Source: Muribaculaceae bacterium (GTDB lineage Bacteria; Bacteroidota; Bacteroidia; Bacteroidales; Muribaculaceae). From it: a DNA stretch of 64,000 bases. The translations under genes and the position numbers were made by a program. Positions 1-8,765 of this stretch are shown piece by piece (positions within the stretch are counted from its first letter, which is position 1; every line of letters starts with the position of its first letter). The DNA is taken from the NCBI GenBank assembly GCA_017651515.1, contig JAGCCU010000016.1, forward strand, positions 1 through 64,000. The letters are read 5' to 3'. The notes under the pieces are model-generated. The model did not search any database. It was not told the origin of the DNA and saw only the letters and a program-made list of their open reading frames with translations.

Positions 1-195
1 GAAGGCGGGGGCATTTTGGGTGATCTTGACGGCAACGGCTTTGTGGATGTTGAAGACATAAATGCAGCTATCAACATTATCTTGAAGAACAAGAGCATGA
101 GCGACTATCCCGGCAACGGCGATATGGACGGCAACGGCATGATCGACGTCGAGGACGTGAATGCGATGATTAATGTTATTCTGCATCTGAATTAA
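1..195 (+). CDS. Dockerin-domain protein, C-terminal end (5' truncated)
   Basis: Only the last 64 codons are in the window; the reading frame is open from base 1 and ends at TAA 193-195. They encode a Gly-rich linker and a pair of dockerin-like EF-hand segments (GDLDGNGFVDVEDINAAI, then GDMDGNGMIDVEDVNAMI) with Asp/Asn at the calcium-loop positions, separated by a DYPGN link, and stop two residues after the second helix. The pair closely matches those ending the proteins at 22347-24389 and 48594-49736, so this is very probably a secreted or surface protein of the same type. Its catalytic or binding part lies upstream of the window and cannot be named. Confidence 0.85.
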   Translation, partial: EGGGILGDLDGNGFVDVEDINAAINIILKNKSMSDYPGNGDMDGNGMIDVEDVNAMINVILHLN

Positions 196-537
196 GACCC
201 GAGACCCAAGACTCAAGATGCAAGCCGGCGAGACGCCCAAGATAATTGATAATTGACAATGGACAATTGATAATTGGGCTGACGCCAAAATAATTGATAA
301 TTACAATGAATAATTAATAATGAGTAGTTAACGAGTTAACAAGCAATTAATAGTTATACATCTATCGACGTATAATCCATCGTCGCAGCTTTAACCCCAC
401 ATAGTAGCCTGACGGCTGACAATGTGGGGTTAAAAATATTTTACACCTATCGGCGTAAAGCTACCTAATTGCTTTTGCCCTTTCAGGGCGTTAGCTATAT
501 GTTTTATTATGTACTTAAAGTCTTTTATATATGGATT
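196..537. repeat. Extragenic repeat region with a long inverted repeat
   Basis: There is no convincing gene here. The stretch holds A/T-rich direct repeats of the type GATAATTGATAATTGACAAT (about 240-320), an 8-bp tandem motif TAGTTAAC GAGTTAAC (325-340) also found next to other stop codons in the window, and a perfect 13-bp inverted repeat TTTAACCCCACAT (390-402) / ATGTGGGGTTAAA (422-434). The loop contains a smaller AGCC/GGCT stem. Imperfect 16-bp direct repeats (357-372 and 442-457, 14 of 16 identical) flank the hairpin. It could terminate transcription between the convergent genes, but the flanking repeats suggest an extragenic repeat element. Confidence 0.6.
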
Positions 538-1476
538 CTACAGCGAGTGGGTGGAGATGTAGCGTTCGGCGTCGAGGGCGGCGCGGCAACCTGTGCCAGC
601 AGCAGCAATAGCCTGGCGGTAGTGTGGATCGGCAACATCACCGGCGGCAAAGACGCCCTCGACATTCGTGGCTGTAGTCACCTTGTCGGTAACGATGTAA
701 CCTGCTTCGTCGGTTTCGATCTGGCCTGCCAAGAAATCGGTGTTGGGCTTGTGGCCGATAGCAAGGAAGAAGCCATCGATGGCAATATCAAATAGTTCTT
801 CCTTGTCGGTGCCCTTGAATCGTACGAGATGGGCGCCTTCTACACCATTTTCTCCAAACAGTCCTACAGTGTTGGTGTTATACAGCACCTCGATGTTCTC
901 ACGCTCGGCAACGCGCTGCTGCATTGCCTTGGAAGCACGCAGATAGTCTTTGCGGACAATCATATACACCTTGCTGCAAAGGTTGCTCAGGTAGGTGGCC
1001 TCTTCACATGCTGTGTCGCCACCGCCCACTACGGCGACCACTTTCTTGCGATAGAAGAATCCGTCGCAAGTGGCGCAAGCCGATACGCCCTGTCCAGCAT
1101 ATTTCTTCTCGTCGGCCAGCCCGAGATACTTTGCCGAGGCTCCCGTGGCTACAATAACCGTGTCGGCCTCAATCTGCGCACCGCCATCAAGAGTTGCAAC
1201 AAATGGCCTTGTACCCAACTCAATAGCCGTCACCAGTCCATCGCGCACATCAGCCCCTACATTCACTGCTTGCTGACGCATATTCTCCATAAGCTGGAAA
1301 CCATCAATGCCTTCAGGGAAACCAGGAAAATTCTCAATCGTAGTAGTCGTAGTAAGCTGCCCTCCAGGCTGCATCCCCGAGATGAGCACGCTGTTGATTC
1401 CTGCACGGGTAGTATAAATAGCGGCCGTATAACCAGCAGGACCTGAACCTATAATCAAACATCTAGTATGTTCCAT
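538..1476 (-). CDS. trxB: Thioredoxin reductase
   Basis: A 312-residue flavoprotein that passes electrons from NADPH through FAD and a redox disulfide to thioredoxin in the cytoplasm. The N-terminal FAD Rossmann motif GSGPAG is at residues 10-15, the redox-active CATC at 134-137, the NADP-binding GGGDTA at 151-156, and a second FAD motif GVFAAGD lies near the C-terminus. Length and motif order are those of the low-molecular-weight bacterial TrxB. It lies 32 bp downstream of the LolA-like gene on the same strand, so the two are probably co-transcribed. Confidence 0.95.
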   Translation of the reverse strand: MEHTRCLIIGSGPAGYTAAIYTTRAGINSVLISGMQPGGQLTTTTTIENFPGFPEGIDGFQLMENMRQQAVNVGADVRDGLVTAIELGTRPFVATLDGGAQIEADTVIVATGASAKYLGLADEKKYAGQGVSACATCDGFFYRKKVVAVVGGGDTACEEATYLSNLCSKVYMIVRKDYLRASKAMQQRVAERENIEVLYNTNTVGLFGENGVEGAHLVRFKGTDKEELFDIAIDGFFLAIGHKPNTDFLAGQIETDEAGYIVTDKVTTATNVEGVFAAGDVADPHYRQAIAAAGTGCRAALDAERYISTHSL

Positions 1477-1508
1477 ATCTCTCTATTTAAAAGTGATTAA
1501 ATATATCC

Positions 1509-2114
1509 TTATCTCAAATCTACTACCTCTGTTCCAGATGGAACCATGCTCTTATCGAAAGTAAACGTGCTGGCTGGAGCACTCACTCCCTTCTTGTAGT
1601 TTGTAAGTGTAATGGTAAAAGCATTGCCATCGCTCATCTTCACATGCAGATTGCGCACCAGATAGCTTTTGGAATCAATGTAAAGGTATAGCTTGCTGAT
1701 CTGTGATTTTTTCTTTGGACTGAGCATGATCGCATAGGTACCGGGCAATTGCCCTGCAGCTTTCCACATATTATAGTTTGACTTGAAATCCTGAGCGGCT
1801 GCATAGGGATTTGACATCTGCAAATCAGCTGCCGTAGGAGTGGTTATGTTCACTTCATCAGTCATCTTGGAGTATGTCCACATGGTCTTGCCGTCAAACC
1901 AGCACTTCATGTCGCCCGACACGATGCGGTACTTGGTTCCACTCATGATGATGGTACCTGCCGAGCGTCCCTGTGAACCCTTCACCGAATAATTAGCCAT
2001 AACGTTGCCACTCTGCTTCAGTGTGTTCACAGCACGATTTATCATTTCCTGTGGTGTCTGTGCCACTGTCGCCAGTGCGAACAGTGACAAAAGAATAAAT
2101 GCTATCCGTCTCAT
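1509..2114 (-). CDS. LolA-like outer-membrane lipoprotein carrier protein
   Basis: A 201-residue exported protein with a clear signal peptide (MRRIAFILLSLFALATVAQ) followed by a LolA-like half-barrel. Recurrent features are a conserved basic start, MxANYSVKGS, a TMWTYS segment and an NLHVKMSDG strand. LolA-type proteins ferry lipoproteins across the periplasm. The ATG at 2114 is preferred over one nine codons upstream, because that one falls inside the TAATTTTG -7 box at 2139-2146. It precedes trxB in a likely two-gene operon. Bacteroidetes genomes carry several diverged LolA paralogues, so the exact cargo is unknown. Confidence 0.75.
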   Translation of the reverse strand: MRRIAFILLSLFALATVAQTPQEMINRAVNTLKQSGNVMANYSVKGSQGRSAGTIIMSGTKYRIVSGDMKCWFDGKTMWTYSKMTDEVNITTPTAADLQMSNPYAAAQDFKSNYNMWKAAGQLPGTYAIMLSPKKKSQISKLYLYIDSKSYLVRNLHVKMSDGNAFTITLTNYKKGVSAPASTFTFDKSMVPSGTEVVDLR

Positions 2115-2138
2115 TTTATCAACTATTGTATGTCGATG

Positions 2139-2146
2139 CAAAATTA
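2139..2146 (-). promoter_or_regulatory. Candidate -7 element (LolA-like/trxB)
   Basis: Minus-strand TAATTTTG fits the Bacteroidetes TAnnTTTG -7 box and lies 24 bp before the chosen LolA-like start. No TTTG is visible at -33, so this is a half-match. Confidence 0.4.
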
Positions 2147-2221
2147 CTATTTTTCCTTTGAACTAGAGAGTACTTTATAAAGCATCAGTTATAAAAAATA
2201 GTTAAATAATCTATGCCGTTA

Positions 2222-2252
2222 TTTGAATATAGAAGAATAGTCAGTAAATTTG
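2222..2252 (+). promoter_or_regulatory. Bacteroidetes-type promoter for the nucleoside phosphorylase
   Basis: TTTG at 2222-2225, 19-nt spacer, TAAATTTG at 2245-2252. Transcription should begin near 2256, leaving a short leader before the ATG at 2282. Confidence 0.65.
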
Positions 2253-2281
2253 CTTTTTAATAATAAACTAACGAGATAATC

Positions 2282-3166
2282 ATGGCAAAGAAAATAATCC
2301 CAGATTCCGAACTTATCATCAACGATGATGGTTCTGTATTTCACATTCACCTGCGTCCCGACCAGTTGTGTGACAACATCATCATCTGCGGTGACCCAGG
2401 GCGTGTTAACATGATTGCATCCTACTTTGACACCAAGGACTTTGAAGTATCGAGCCGTGAATTCCACACTATAGGCGGAACCTATCATGGCAAGCCCATC
2501 ATGGCACTTTCGCACGGCATCGGAGGTGATAACATCGACATCGTGATGACCGAACTTGACGCACTCGCCAACGTGGACTTTGAAACCCGCATGCCAAAAG
2601 ATGAGCACCGCACACTCAACATCGTGCGCATAGGTACCAGTGGCGGACTGCAGCCTTATGTGCCTGTAGGAACAAGCGTCATCGCCAGCAAAGCCATAGG
2701 TTTTGACGGTGTGCTGAACTACTATGCCGACCGCAACAAAGTGAGCGACCTGGATTTTGAGCGCGAATTCTGCAAGTTCGTTAATTGGAACCCATTATTT
2801 GCCAAACCATACACCGTGGATGCCGACCCATGGCTGGTAGAGCGCATCGGCCGTGATGACATGGTGCGAGGGTATACAATATCGGCAGTGGGATTCTATG
2901 GACCACAGGGACGTGAAGTGCGCGCCCGTCTTGCCGAGCCAGAACTCAATCATCGTATTGAAGAATTTGAGTATGCTGGTGGACATATAACAAACTACGA
3001 GATGGAAAGTGCCGCCCTGCAAGGTCTGGCACTCGTGCTTGGTCACCGTGCAATGACAGTATGCTCAATTATTGCCAACCGCGTTGCCACAGAGGCAAAT
3101 CCCAATTATAAAACTGCAGTTAACGACCTCGTTGCCACAGTTATCCACCGCCTCATCGTAGACTGA
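2282..3166 (+). CDS. udp: Nucleoside phosphorylase, uridine phosphorylase type
   Basis: A 294-residue PNP/UDP-family enzyme that splits a nucleoside with phosphate to give free base and (deoxy)ribose-1-phosphate (pyrimidine salvage). Visible motifs are the phosphate-binding GDPGR at residues 37-41, GTSGGLQ at 118-124, and EMESAAL at 240-246, whose Met-Glu contacts the ribose. The long insertion around residues 140-200 is typical of the Bacteroidetes uridine phosphorylase branch. The gene stands alone, with its own promoter and a strong 3' hairpin. Uridine rather than purine specificity is inferred from overall similarity. Confidence 0.88.
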   Translation: MAKKIIPDSELIINDDGSVFHIHLRPDQLCDNIIICGDPGRVNMIASYFDTKDFEVSSREFHTIGGTYHGKPIMALSHGIGGDNIDIVMTELDALANVDFETRMPKDEHRTLNIVRIGTSGGLQPYVPVGTSVIASKAIGFDGVLNYYADRNKVSDLDFEREFCKFVNWNPLFAKPYTVDADPWLVERIGRDDMVRGYTISAVGFYGPQGREVRARLAEPELNHRIEEFEYAGGHITNYEMESAALQGLALVLGHRAMTVCSIIANRVATEANPNYKTAVNDLVATVIHRLIVD

Positions 3167-3186
3167 AACTAATATTTTCATATGCT

Positions 3187-3220
3187 AAAGAAGCCACTTC
3201 GATTGCGAAGTGGCTTCTTT
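3187..3220. terminator. Strong bidirectional terminator
   Basis: A perfect 15-bp stem (3187-3201 with 3206-3220, core GAAGCCACTTCG) with an ATTG loop, followed on the plus strand by TTTGTTTTT. It sits between the convergent udp gene and the small gene at 3247-3408. Confidence 0.85.
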
Positions 3221-3246
3221 GTTTTTCGGGGAGAATAATGCTTTTG

Positions 3247-3408
3247 TCAGTTGACTATCAATCCGCCTAGTCCCACAGTAATCAAGGGATTGAAAGTATA
3301 TACCCTTGCAAACTGCTTTATAAACTCCACGGTAGCCTTTCTGGGGCGTGGTTCAACTTGTTGCATGCTCGTCTCCTCGTTCTTAATTTTAGTAGAGGTT
3401 TTCTGCAT
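3247..3408 (-). CDS. Small hypothetical protein (53 aa)
   Basis: A short minus-strand reading frame of 53 codons from ATG 3406-3408 to TGA 3247-3249. An internal ATG 14 codons in, preceded by GAGGAGACGAGC, would give 39 residues (MQQVEPRPRKATVEFIKQF at the start). The composition looks protein-like: a charged N-terminus, an amphipathic helix and a hydrophobic Gly-rich end (PLITVGLGGLIVN). The 3' end abuts the strong hairpin at 3187-3220. No family is recognised. The remaining gap (3409-3548) is A/T rich and shows nothing else. Confidence 0.45.
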   Translation of the reverse strand: MQKTSTKIKNEETSMQQVEPRPRKATVEFIKQFARVYTFNPLITVGLGGLIVN

Positions 3409-3548
3409 AGGCAAACATGTTTTAGAGTCAATTCATACATATAACGCAATTCATTATATAATATTATGTATCAACTACTTTTTTCAGTTATTTTTACATT
3501 TCAATCATATAACACGGAAAAATATCTCATAACTGATCACTTATCCAA

Positions 3549-3809
3549 TCATTGTGAGGATGAAACTTTGGTGGTATCACCTTGCTCTGTTACAGGTTCA
3601 GAAATTGTTGTATCAGGTACAACATTTGGTTCAACAGGTGGTGGCCCGTAAACCAATTTTATTACATCTATATCATGGTCTCTTTCAGGAGGAGGACCAT
3701 ATACTTTTTCTGTAGGCGCATGAAAACACGATGACAACCCCATCAATGCCCCTACAGCAATCATTACTCTTGCAGTGAATTTCTTTATTGTAAAAGCTGC
3801 CTTTTTCAT
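3549..3809 (-). CDS. Small lipoprotein with VYGPPP repeats
   Basis: An 86-residue exported protein. A basic start, a hydrophobic stretch and the lipobox LSSC (Cys near residue 27) predict a lipoprotein. The mature part is short and acidic and contains two KVYGPPPE / LVYGPPPV units. It resembles the small proline-rich lipoproteins common in Prevotella and Bacteroides, of unknown role. ATG 3807-3809 is chosen; a GTG one codon earlier is possible. It has its own promoter at 3850-3880. Confidence 0.65.
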   Translation of the reverse strand: MKKAAFTIKKFTARVMIAVGALMGLSSCFHAPTEKVYGPPPERDHDIDVIKLVYGPPPVEPNVVPDTTISEPVTEQGDTTKVSSSQ

Positions 3810-3849
3810 CACTTTTCAGATACTAAACAAAACATATAATACTTGTGAG

Positions 3850-3880
3850 CAAAGTTAGAAAGTTTCATCTACAATTACAA
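3850..3880 (-). promoter_or_regulatory. Promoter for the small lipoprotein gene
   Basis: Minus strand: TTG (3878-3880), 20-nt spacer, TAACTTTG (3850-3857). Confidence 0.5.
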
Positions 3881-3999
3881 GCTTTTCATGAAAAAAGAAG
3901 AATTATGGGTATTTATGCTTCATTTTCCCCTATCTTAAAAAAGAAAGGCTTAAACAAAACATTTTCTCTAACCAGACATTAAATTCGCAGATTTTTATG

Positions 4000-4007
4000 T
4001 AACTTTG
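4000..4007 (+). promoter_or_regulatory. Candidate -7 element for cdsA
   Basis: TAACTTTG at 4000-4007 matches the -7 consensus 22 bp before the GTG start of cdsA. No clear -33 TTTG is present. Confidence 0.4.
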
Positions 4008-4029
4008 CCACTAATAAAACAACATTGCT

Positions 4030-4866
4030 GTGAAGAATATTATCATACGTGCATTATCGGGAGCCGTATATGTGGCTCTTATCGTGGCATCTATACTGCT
4101 GCTTGACAACTCCCCTATCTCCTTCCTGGTGATTTTCTCTCTGTTTACGGTGATTGGAGTGAAAGAAATATACGACATGTCGCGCAACGAAGCCACTGAA
4201 TCGTGGCTGGTAATTCTTATCGATATGCTTGGTGGTGTAGGGACGTTCCTGTCGTTCTATCTCTATGCGAGCCAAGCAGGACGCCCCAGCACATGGTTCC
4301 TACCATTGGCTGCATATATAGTTTTGCGTTGCATTGTTCAATTGTACCGCCCAAAACAAAACGCCGTACACAGCCTCGAACGCTCGTTCTTTTCGATTCT
4401 TTACGTGGCAGTACCTTTGGGAATGCTCAACAACATTGCCTACATAAGCGCACCAAGGATATTGCTAGCAGTGTTCGTATTTATCTGGGTAAATGATACA
4501 GGTGCATTCTTATCCGGCATAACGCTAGGCAAACACAGGCTATTTGAGCGCATCTCACCTAAGAAGTCATGGGAAGGTTTCTTCGGAGGACTCATTGCCT
4601 GTGTACTTGTTGCCCTCGCCACGAACAAGTGGTGCAACGAATTCTTTCAAGTGCCGGAATTAGGTACTTGGATTGGACTGAGCGTCATTGTATCGGTAAT
4701 GGCAACCTTCGGCGATCTCACAGAATCACTTCTCAAGCGTACCGAAGGCGTAAAAGACTCAGGGCACCTCATCCCTGGCCATGGAGGCATTCTCGACCGC
4801 ATCGACAGTCTTTTGCTTGTTAGTCCAACTGTACTCATCTATATTGCCCTTATTGTAAACAACTAA
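4030..4866 (+). CDS. cdsA: Phosphatidate cytidylyltransferase
   Basis: A 278-residue multi-pass inner-membrane enzyme that makes CDP-diacylglycerol from phosphatidate and CTP, the branch point of phospholipid synthesis. About eight hydrophobic segments are visible. The family signature is complete near the C-terminus: SPKKSWEGFFGG, then SLLKRTEGVKDSGHLIPGHG followed by GILDRIDSLL. The start is GTG at 4030-4032, placed just downstream of a -7 box. It is followed after 3 bp by the lytic transglycosylase gene, suggesting a shared envelope-biogenesis transcript. Confidence 0.93.
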   Translation: MKNIIIRALSGAVYVALIVASILLLDNSPISFLVIFSLFTVIGVKEIYDMSRNEATESWLVILIDMLGGVGTFLSFYLYASQAGRPSTWFLPLAAYIVLRCIVQLYRPKQNAVHSLERSFFSILYVAVPLGMLNNIAYISAPRILLAVFVFIWVNDTGAFLSGITLGKHRLFERISPKKSWEGFFGGLIACVLVALATNKWCNEFFQVPELGTWIGLSVIVSVMATFGDLTESLLKRTEGVKDSGHLIPGHGGILDRIDSLLLVSPTVLIYIALIVNN

Positions 4867-4869
4867 TCC

Positions 4870-6315
4870 ATGCCAATACGCACCCACTCACACCTATTAT
4901 TATTGTTGCCAGTGCTCATGATGCTGGCGATGATGGGCTGTGTGAATGGAACGTCGGAACGTGATCGGAAACCGTTGCCCGATACGCTTATCGTGGGCAC
5001 GCTCTATAGCCCTACGAGTTTCTTTATATTGCATGATGACACGTTGGGCTACGATCATGACCGCATTTGTGATTTTGCACGAAGCAAGGGAATTAACCTC
5101 AAGTGGGTGGTTGCACGCAACATAACACATCTCATACGCCTACTCCAAGCCGACTCGGTACAGGTTCTTGCCTATGAAATACCCATCACGGCCGAATACA
5201 AGCAACAAGTACATAGCTGCGGTGCAGTGAACGAAACATTTCAAGTACTCATCCAGCCCACTGGCGATTCTCTGATTACAGACGTGACACAACTCATAGG
5301 ACGCGACATATATGTGGAGCGAGGCACTAAGTATGAATCGCGGTTGCGTAACCTTGACAGCGAACTTGGCGGAGGCATTAAAATCCATTCCCTAACCCCT
5401 GATACTTTGATGCCCGAAGACTTGATTGAAATGGTGTCAAAGAAGGAAATACCGCTAACTATTGTCGATAGCGACATAGCACAACTAAATCATACCTACT
5501 TTGACGACATAGACATCAGCCTGCGTGTGAGTTTTGCCCAACGTTCGGCTTGGGCTGTGAACTTAAACAATAAATGGCTAGGCGACAGCATCGATGCCTG
5601 GGCAAAATCACGCAATGCGCAAGCCTACTCCAAAGTGGCACTACAGCGTTATTTCGAACTTAGTAAGAGTGAGCAGAAACAACTGGCAGATACCATGCCC
5701 GTAACCCCCGAGGGCGCACTATCACCCTTTGATGAAATATTCCAGAAATATGGCAAGCAGTCCAACATTGACTGGCGACTGCTGGCAGCAATCAGCTATG
5801 TGGAATCACGATTCGACCCACGCGTAGTGTCATGGGCAGGAGCACGAGGAATTATGCAACTGATGCCTAAAACCGCAAAGGCATATGGTGTGGAAATGGA
5901 CCAGATTACTGACCCTGAAGCAAGCGTACAGGCCGCCGTGAAGAGCCTGCTCGACCTCTATGCGTTGTTTGAACCACGCATAGAAAACGAAGCACAACGC
6001 ACCAAGTTTGTCCTGGCAAGCTATAATGCCGGTATGGGACACGTTCTTGATGCCATCGAACTGGCAAAGAAATACGAACTCGACCCACAAGTATGGGAAG
6101 GGAATGTTGAAGAAGCCATATTGTGGAAATCAAATCCCCAATATTACAACGATCCAGTTTGCCGTTCTGGGTACTGCCGTGGCAAAGAGACAGTCAACTA
6201 TGTAGTTGATGTTGAACAAAGGTATAATTATTATCTAAATAACTTTGAAGAGAAAGACGAGAAAGAAGAAAAAGCATATAAAGGCAAAAAAAGAAAACAT
6301 CATTCTAAACACTAA
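4870..6315 (+). CDS. MltF-like membrane-bound lytic transglycosylase (lipoprotein)
   Basis: A 481-residue lipoprotein: signal with lipobox MMGC (Cys24), an extracellular-solute-binding-3-like domain (about 40-270), then an SLT goltz-type lytic transglycosylase domain (about 290-430). The catalytic Glu312 is in YVESRFDP, followed by GIMQLMPKTA and a YNAG motif. The enzyme cleaves peptidoglycan glycan strands with 1,6-anhydro-MurNAc formation. This two-domain order is that of MltF. The C-terminus is a very basic and acidic tail (KGKKRKHHSKH). It is coupled to cdsA (3 bp) and followed after 14 bp by the DUF3332 gene. Confidence 0.87.
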   Translation: MPIRTHSHLLLLLPVLMMLAMMGCVNGTSERDRKPLPDTLIVGTLYSPTSFFILHDDTLGYDHDRICDFARSKGINLKWVVARNITHLIRLLQADSVQVLAYEIPITAEYKQQVHSCGAVNETFQVLIQPTGDSLITDVTQLIGRDIYVERGTKYESRLRNLDSELGGGIKIHSLTPDTLMPEDLIEMVSKKEIPLTIVDSDIAQLNHTYFDDIDISLRVSFAQRSAWAVNLNNKWLGDSIDAWAKSRNAQAYSKVALQRYFELSKSEQKQLADTMPVTPEGALSPFDEIFQKYGKQSNIDWRLLAAISYVESRFDPRVVSWAGARGIMQLMPKTAKAYGVEMDQITDPEASVQAAVKSLLDLYALFEPRIENEAQRTKFVLASYNAGMGHVLDAIELAKKYELDPQVWEGNVEEAILWKSNPQYYNDPVCRSGYCRGKETVNYVVDVEQRYNYYLNNFEEKDEKEEKAYKGKKRKHHSKH

Positions 6316-6329
6316 TTTTTAATTGCATT

Positions 6330-6878
6330 ATGAGAAAGACGAAATTCACCGTGGCTGTGGTGCTGGCAATGGCTGCACTCCTGCCCCTCGAAAGTTGCAT
6401 CGGCAGCTTCGCCTTAAGTAACAAAGTTCTTACATGGAACAAGAGTTTAGGAAATAAATTTGTCAATGAATTGGTATTCTTTGCATTCTGGGTGCTTCCT
6501 GTGTATGAAATCACCATGCTCGCCGACGTACTTGTGCTCAACTCTATTGAGTTCTGGACCGGTGACAACCCCGTCACAGCCGAGACAAAGGTAATTGACG
6601 GCAAGGATGCACGCTACCTCGTAGAGCGCGACAAGACCGGCTACACCATCACCAACCTGAATGACAATAGCATGGTTCGCTTCAACTTTGACGCTAACGA
6701 CCGCTCATGGTCAGTTGAAAACAACGGCGTAGAGACCAAGTTCATGACATTCAACGATGACAACTCCGTTAACATGATTACTCCCGACGGCTCGTTCACC
6801 AAAGTTGAACTTAACGAACAGGGCCTGATGGCTTACCGCAACATGGTAACCAACGGCATCTCTTATGCCATGCGTTAA
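6330..6878 (+). CDS. DUF3332 family lipoprotein
   Basis: A 182-residue protein. A signal ending LLPLESC predicts a lipoprotein. A hydrophobic WxLPVYEITMLADVLVLNSIEFWTG segment follows, which is characteristic of the DUF3332 family, then a polar domain of short beta strands. The function is unknown. It is the last gene of the cdsA-mltF-DUF3332 run, before a stable hairpin. Confidence 0.75.
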   Translation: MRKTKFTVAVVLAMAALLPLESCIGSFALSNKVLTWNKSLGNKFVNELVFFAFWVLPVYEITMLADVLVLNSIEFWTGDNPVTAETKVIDGKDARYLVERDKTGYTITNLNDNSMVRFNFDANDRSWSVENNGVETKFMTFNDDNSVNMITPDGSFTKVELNEQGLMAYRNMVTNGISYAMR

Positions 6879-6900
6879 TTAACTTTGATTAGAAACATAG

Positions 6901-6937
6901 AATTGGCGCAGTTTCTATTGAAGAAGCTGCGCCAATT
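6901..6937. terminator. Bidirectional terminator between convergent genes
   Basis: AATTGGCGCAG (6901-6911) pairs with CTGCGCCAATT (6927-6937). The stem extends inward through TTTCT/AGAAG (one G-U) to an ATTGA loop. It lies between the 3' ends of the DUF3332 and DUF2207 genes. Confidence 0.75.
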
Positions 6938-6952
6938 ATGTATTTAGGAGTG

Positions 6953-8758
6953 TCAACGGATGCCGCTGCCACCGCCACCGCTGGAGCCTCCGCCACCTCC
7001 GTAGCTTGACGAACCACCTCCACCACTGGAGCGAGCGGCCTCACGTTCGGCTTCCAAGCGTGCTTCACGCTCAGCAGGCGTTTCGTACGACTCTACATAG
7101 CCTATCGCAGAACGCGTGTTGCGTGACAGAACCGTACTCATGGTCATAGTCTCGGCAAGAACGAAGTCGTCAACCGACACATTCATCGACAGAGGCCATA
7201 CCTTCTTAAGGTCGTCTCGCACTTGGTCTGCAATGCCGAACAATGTGGCATGCACCATATATTCACGCCAAAGTGCAACTTCCTCGAAATGACGTTCATT
7301 ACTCAATGTGAACTCCTGTAAGAACTTCTTGAGACCCATCACGCTAACAGCATCTTCGCTCTTAAGTGAAGACAGCGTCCAATACGGGTGAGTTTCTAAG
7401 CCGCGTTTAAGTCTCTTCACAAATTCACGATGCTCTACAGGATAGAGCTTCACATAGTTCATCAGCTCCTTGGGTTCCAGTTCATGATCGCCACCAGCAG
7501 CATTCCACATCAGTCGATGCAGCAAGTACATAATCTCGTTCTCATTGTTGCGACCAGGTTGCAATGGTGGTGGGCCAGGATTTGTGACCAGCACAGTGCG
7601 GTCAAATTCGCCCTTCTGATTCACCTTGCGACCTACACTGATGCGACCCATATAGGCCATGCGCAATATGTAGGCTCCCATCAGGTCGTAAATGCTGCTT
7701 TTTTCCGACAACGCTTGAAGTACGCCGTGCGAAGAATTGAGATCGCCATTAAACGGCAACTCACGTCGCCACTCTTGCGACTCAACTTTCTTCACGCCAA
7801 ACAAACGCTTCAGGTTGCTGTCACGGCGTATCTTGCTCCTAACCGAAGATATGCTACCAATTAGGTTGAAAGGCAATAATAGAGCCAATAAAAAACCTGC
7901 AGTGGTAGCTAGTGGATCTATAAGATCGTCATATAGCGAACGGAACCAACTTTTCTTGCTATCTGGAGTGACACCGTTGCCTCCTACAGAAGCCTGTTGA
8001 TTCGCTTCGTACTCGTCGGCTTTCTCCAATGAGTAGTCGCTGCCTTCGAACGCCTGCTTCTGCATCTTGTCGCGGAAAGTACCCTTGAAGGTTGTTACGG
8101 GATGGAACACTTCCTTGTTGAAGCGCACCATTATGATAATCTTTTCGCCGTTCTTCATGGACTGGGTAGTCTCGGCCACAATCTTGCCATCGGTGACGTT
8201 AATGTTGCCGTAATGGCCGAATGCCCATACACGAGTATCTTCGGGAGTGAACTGTCCGTCCTGCTTGCTGATGGTAACGCGCACATGTTCGGGATAAGGT
8301 GATGCTGCCTCGTAGAATACAAAGTTGAATGCATCATAGTCATCAAACGAGCGCACCAGTCTAGTGAGCGTATAGCGTGCCACGTACGTTCGTAAGCCCT
8401 TTTTGCCTATGCCCCAGCAAAGTTCTGGGCCACTTTCACCTTTATATATGCCGCATTTGCCGGTCTTGCCTTCACGACCGATATCTTCATTCCAAGGAGT
8501 GACATTCTCATATTGTCGACCGGTCTCGTCGCTGACTTCCAACTCGCCCACACTCATAACGCCTAGGTTGTACTGCTTAATGTACACTTCCGAGCCAGAG
8601 CCGGTAATGGTATAAGCACGCCTTTCCACTACGCGAGCATGACCAAGGTCGTTGACCACAACCTGTATGTCAACATCATGAAGGCTATGAGCCAATGCCG
8701 ATACTGCCAGCACCGCCAGCAGCATGAAGGCCTTTAGTCTTGATACTTTGCAATTCAT
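6953..8758 (-). CDS. DUF2207 domain membrane protein
   Basis: A 601-residue envelope protein: signal peptide (about 1-23), an extracytoplasmic beta-rich DUF2207 domain (about 25-260), a transmembrane segment around 285-310 (TTAGFLLALLLPFNLIG), a large cytoplasmic region, and a low-complexity Gly/Ser tail (about 573-601). The family's function is unknown, but its genes commonly lie beside lemA. It is the third gene of the lemA operon (7 bp after the 128-residue membrane protein). Confidence 0.82.
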   Translation of the reverse strand: MNCKVSRLKAFMLLAVLAVSALAHSLHDVDIQVVVNDLGHARVVERRAYTITGSGSEVYIKQYNLGVMSVGELEVSDETGRQYENVTPWNEDIGREGKTGKCGIYKGESGPELCWGIGKKGLRTYVARYTLTRLVRSFDDYDAFNFVFYEAASPYPEHVRVTISKQDGQFTPEDTRVWAFGHYGNINVTDGKIVAETTQSMKNGEKIIIMVRFNKEVFHPVTTFKGTFRDKMQKQAFEGSDYSLEKADEYEANQQASVGGNGVTPDSKKSWFRSLYDDLIDPLATTAGFLLALLLPFNLIGSISSVRSKIRRDSNLKRLFGVKKVESQEWRRELPFNGDLNSSHGVLQALSEKSSIYDLMGAYILRMAYMGRISVGRKVNQKGEFDRTVLVTNPGPPPLQPGRNNENEIMYLLHRLMWNAAGGDHELEPKELMNYVKLYPVEHREFVKRLKRGLETHPYWTLSSLKSEDAVSVMGLKKFLQEFTLSNERHFEEVALWREYMVHATLFGIADQVRDDLKKVWPLSMNVSVDDFVLAETMTMSTVLSRNTRSAIGYVESYETPAEREARLEAEREAARSSGGGGSSSYGGGGGSSGGGGSGIR

Positions 8759-8765
8759 AGGGCGG

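Noticed and set aside
469-1446. Several long plus-strand reading frames across 469-1446
   Set aside because: They lie opposite trxB, whose motifs are complete on the minus strand; their products match nothing.
3251-3532. 93-codon plus-strand frame
   Set aside because: Composition is unlike a protein and it lies opposite the more plausible small minus-strand gene at 3247-3408.
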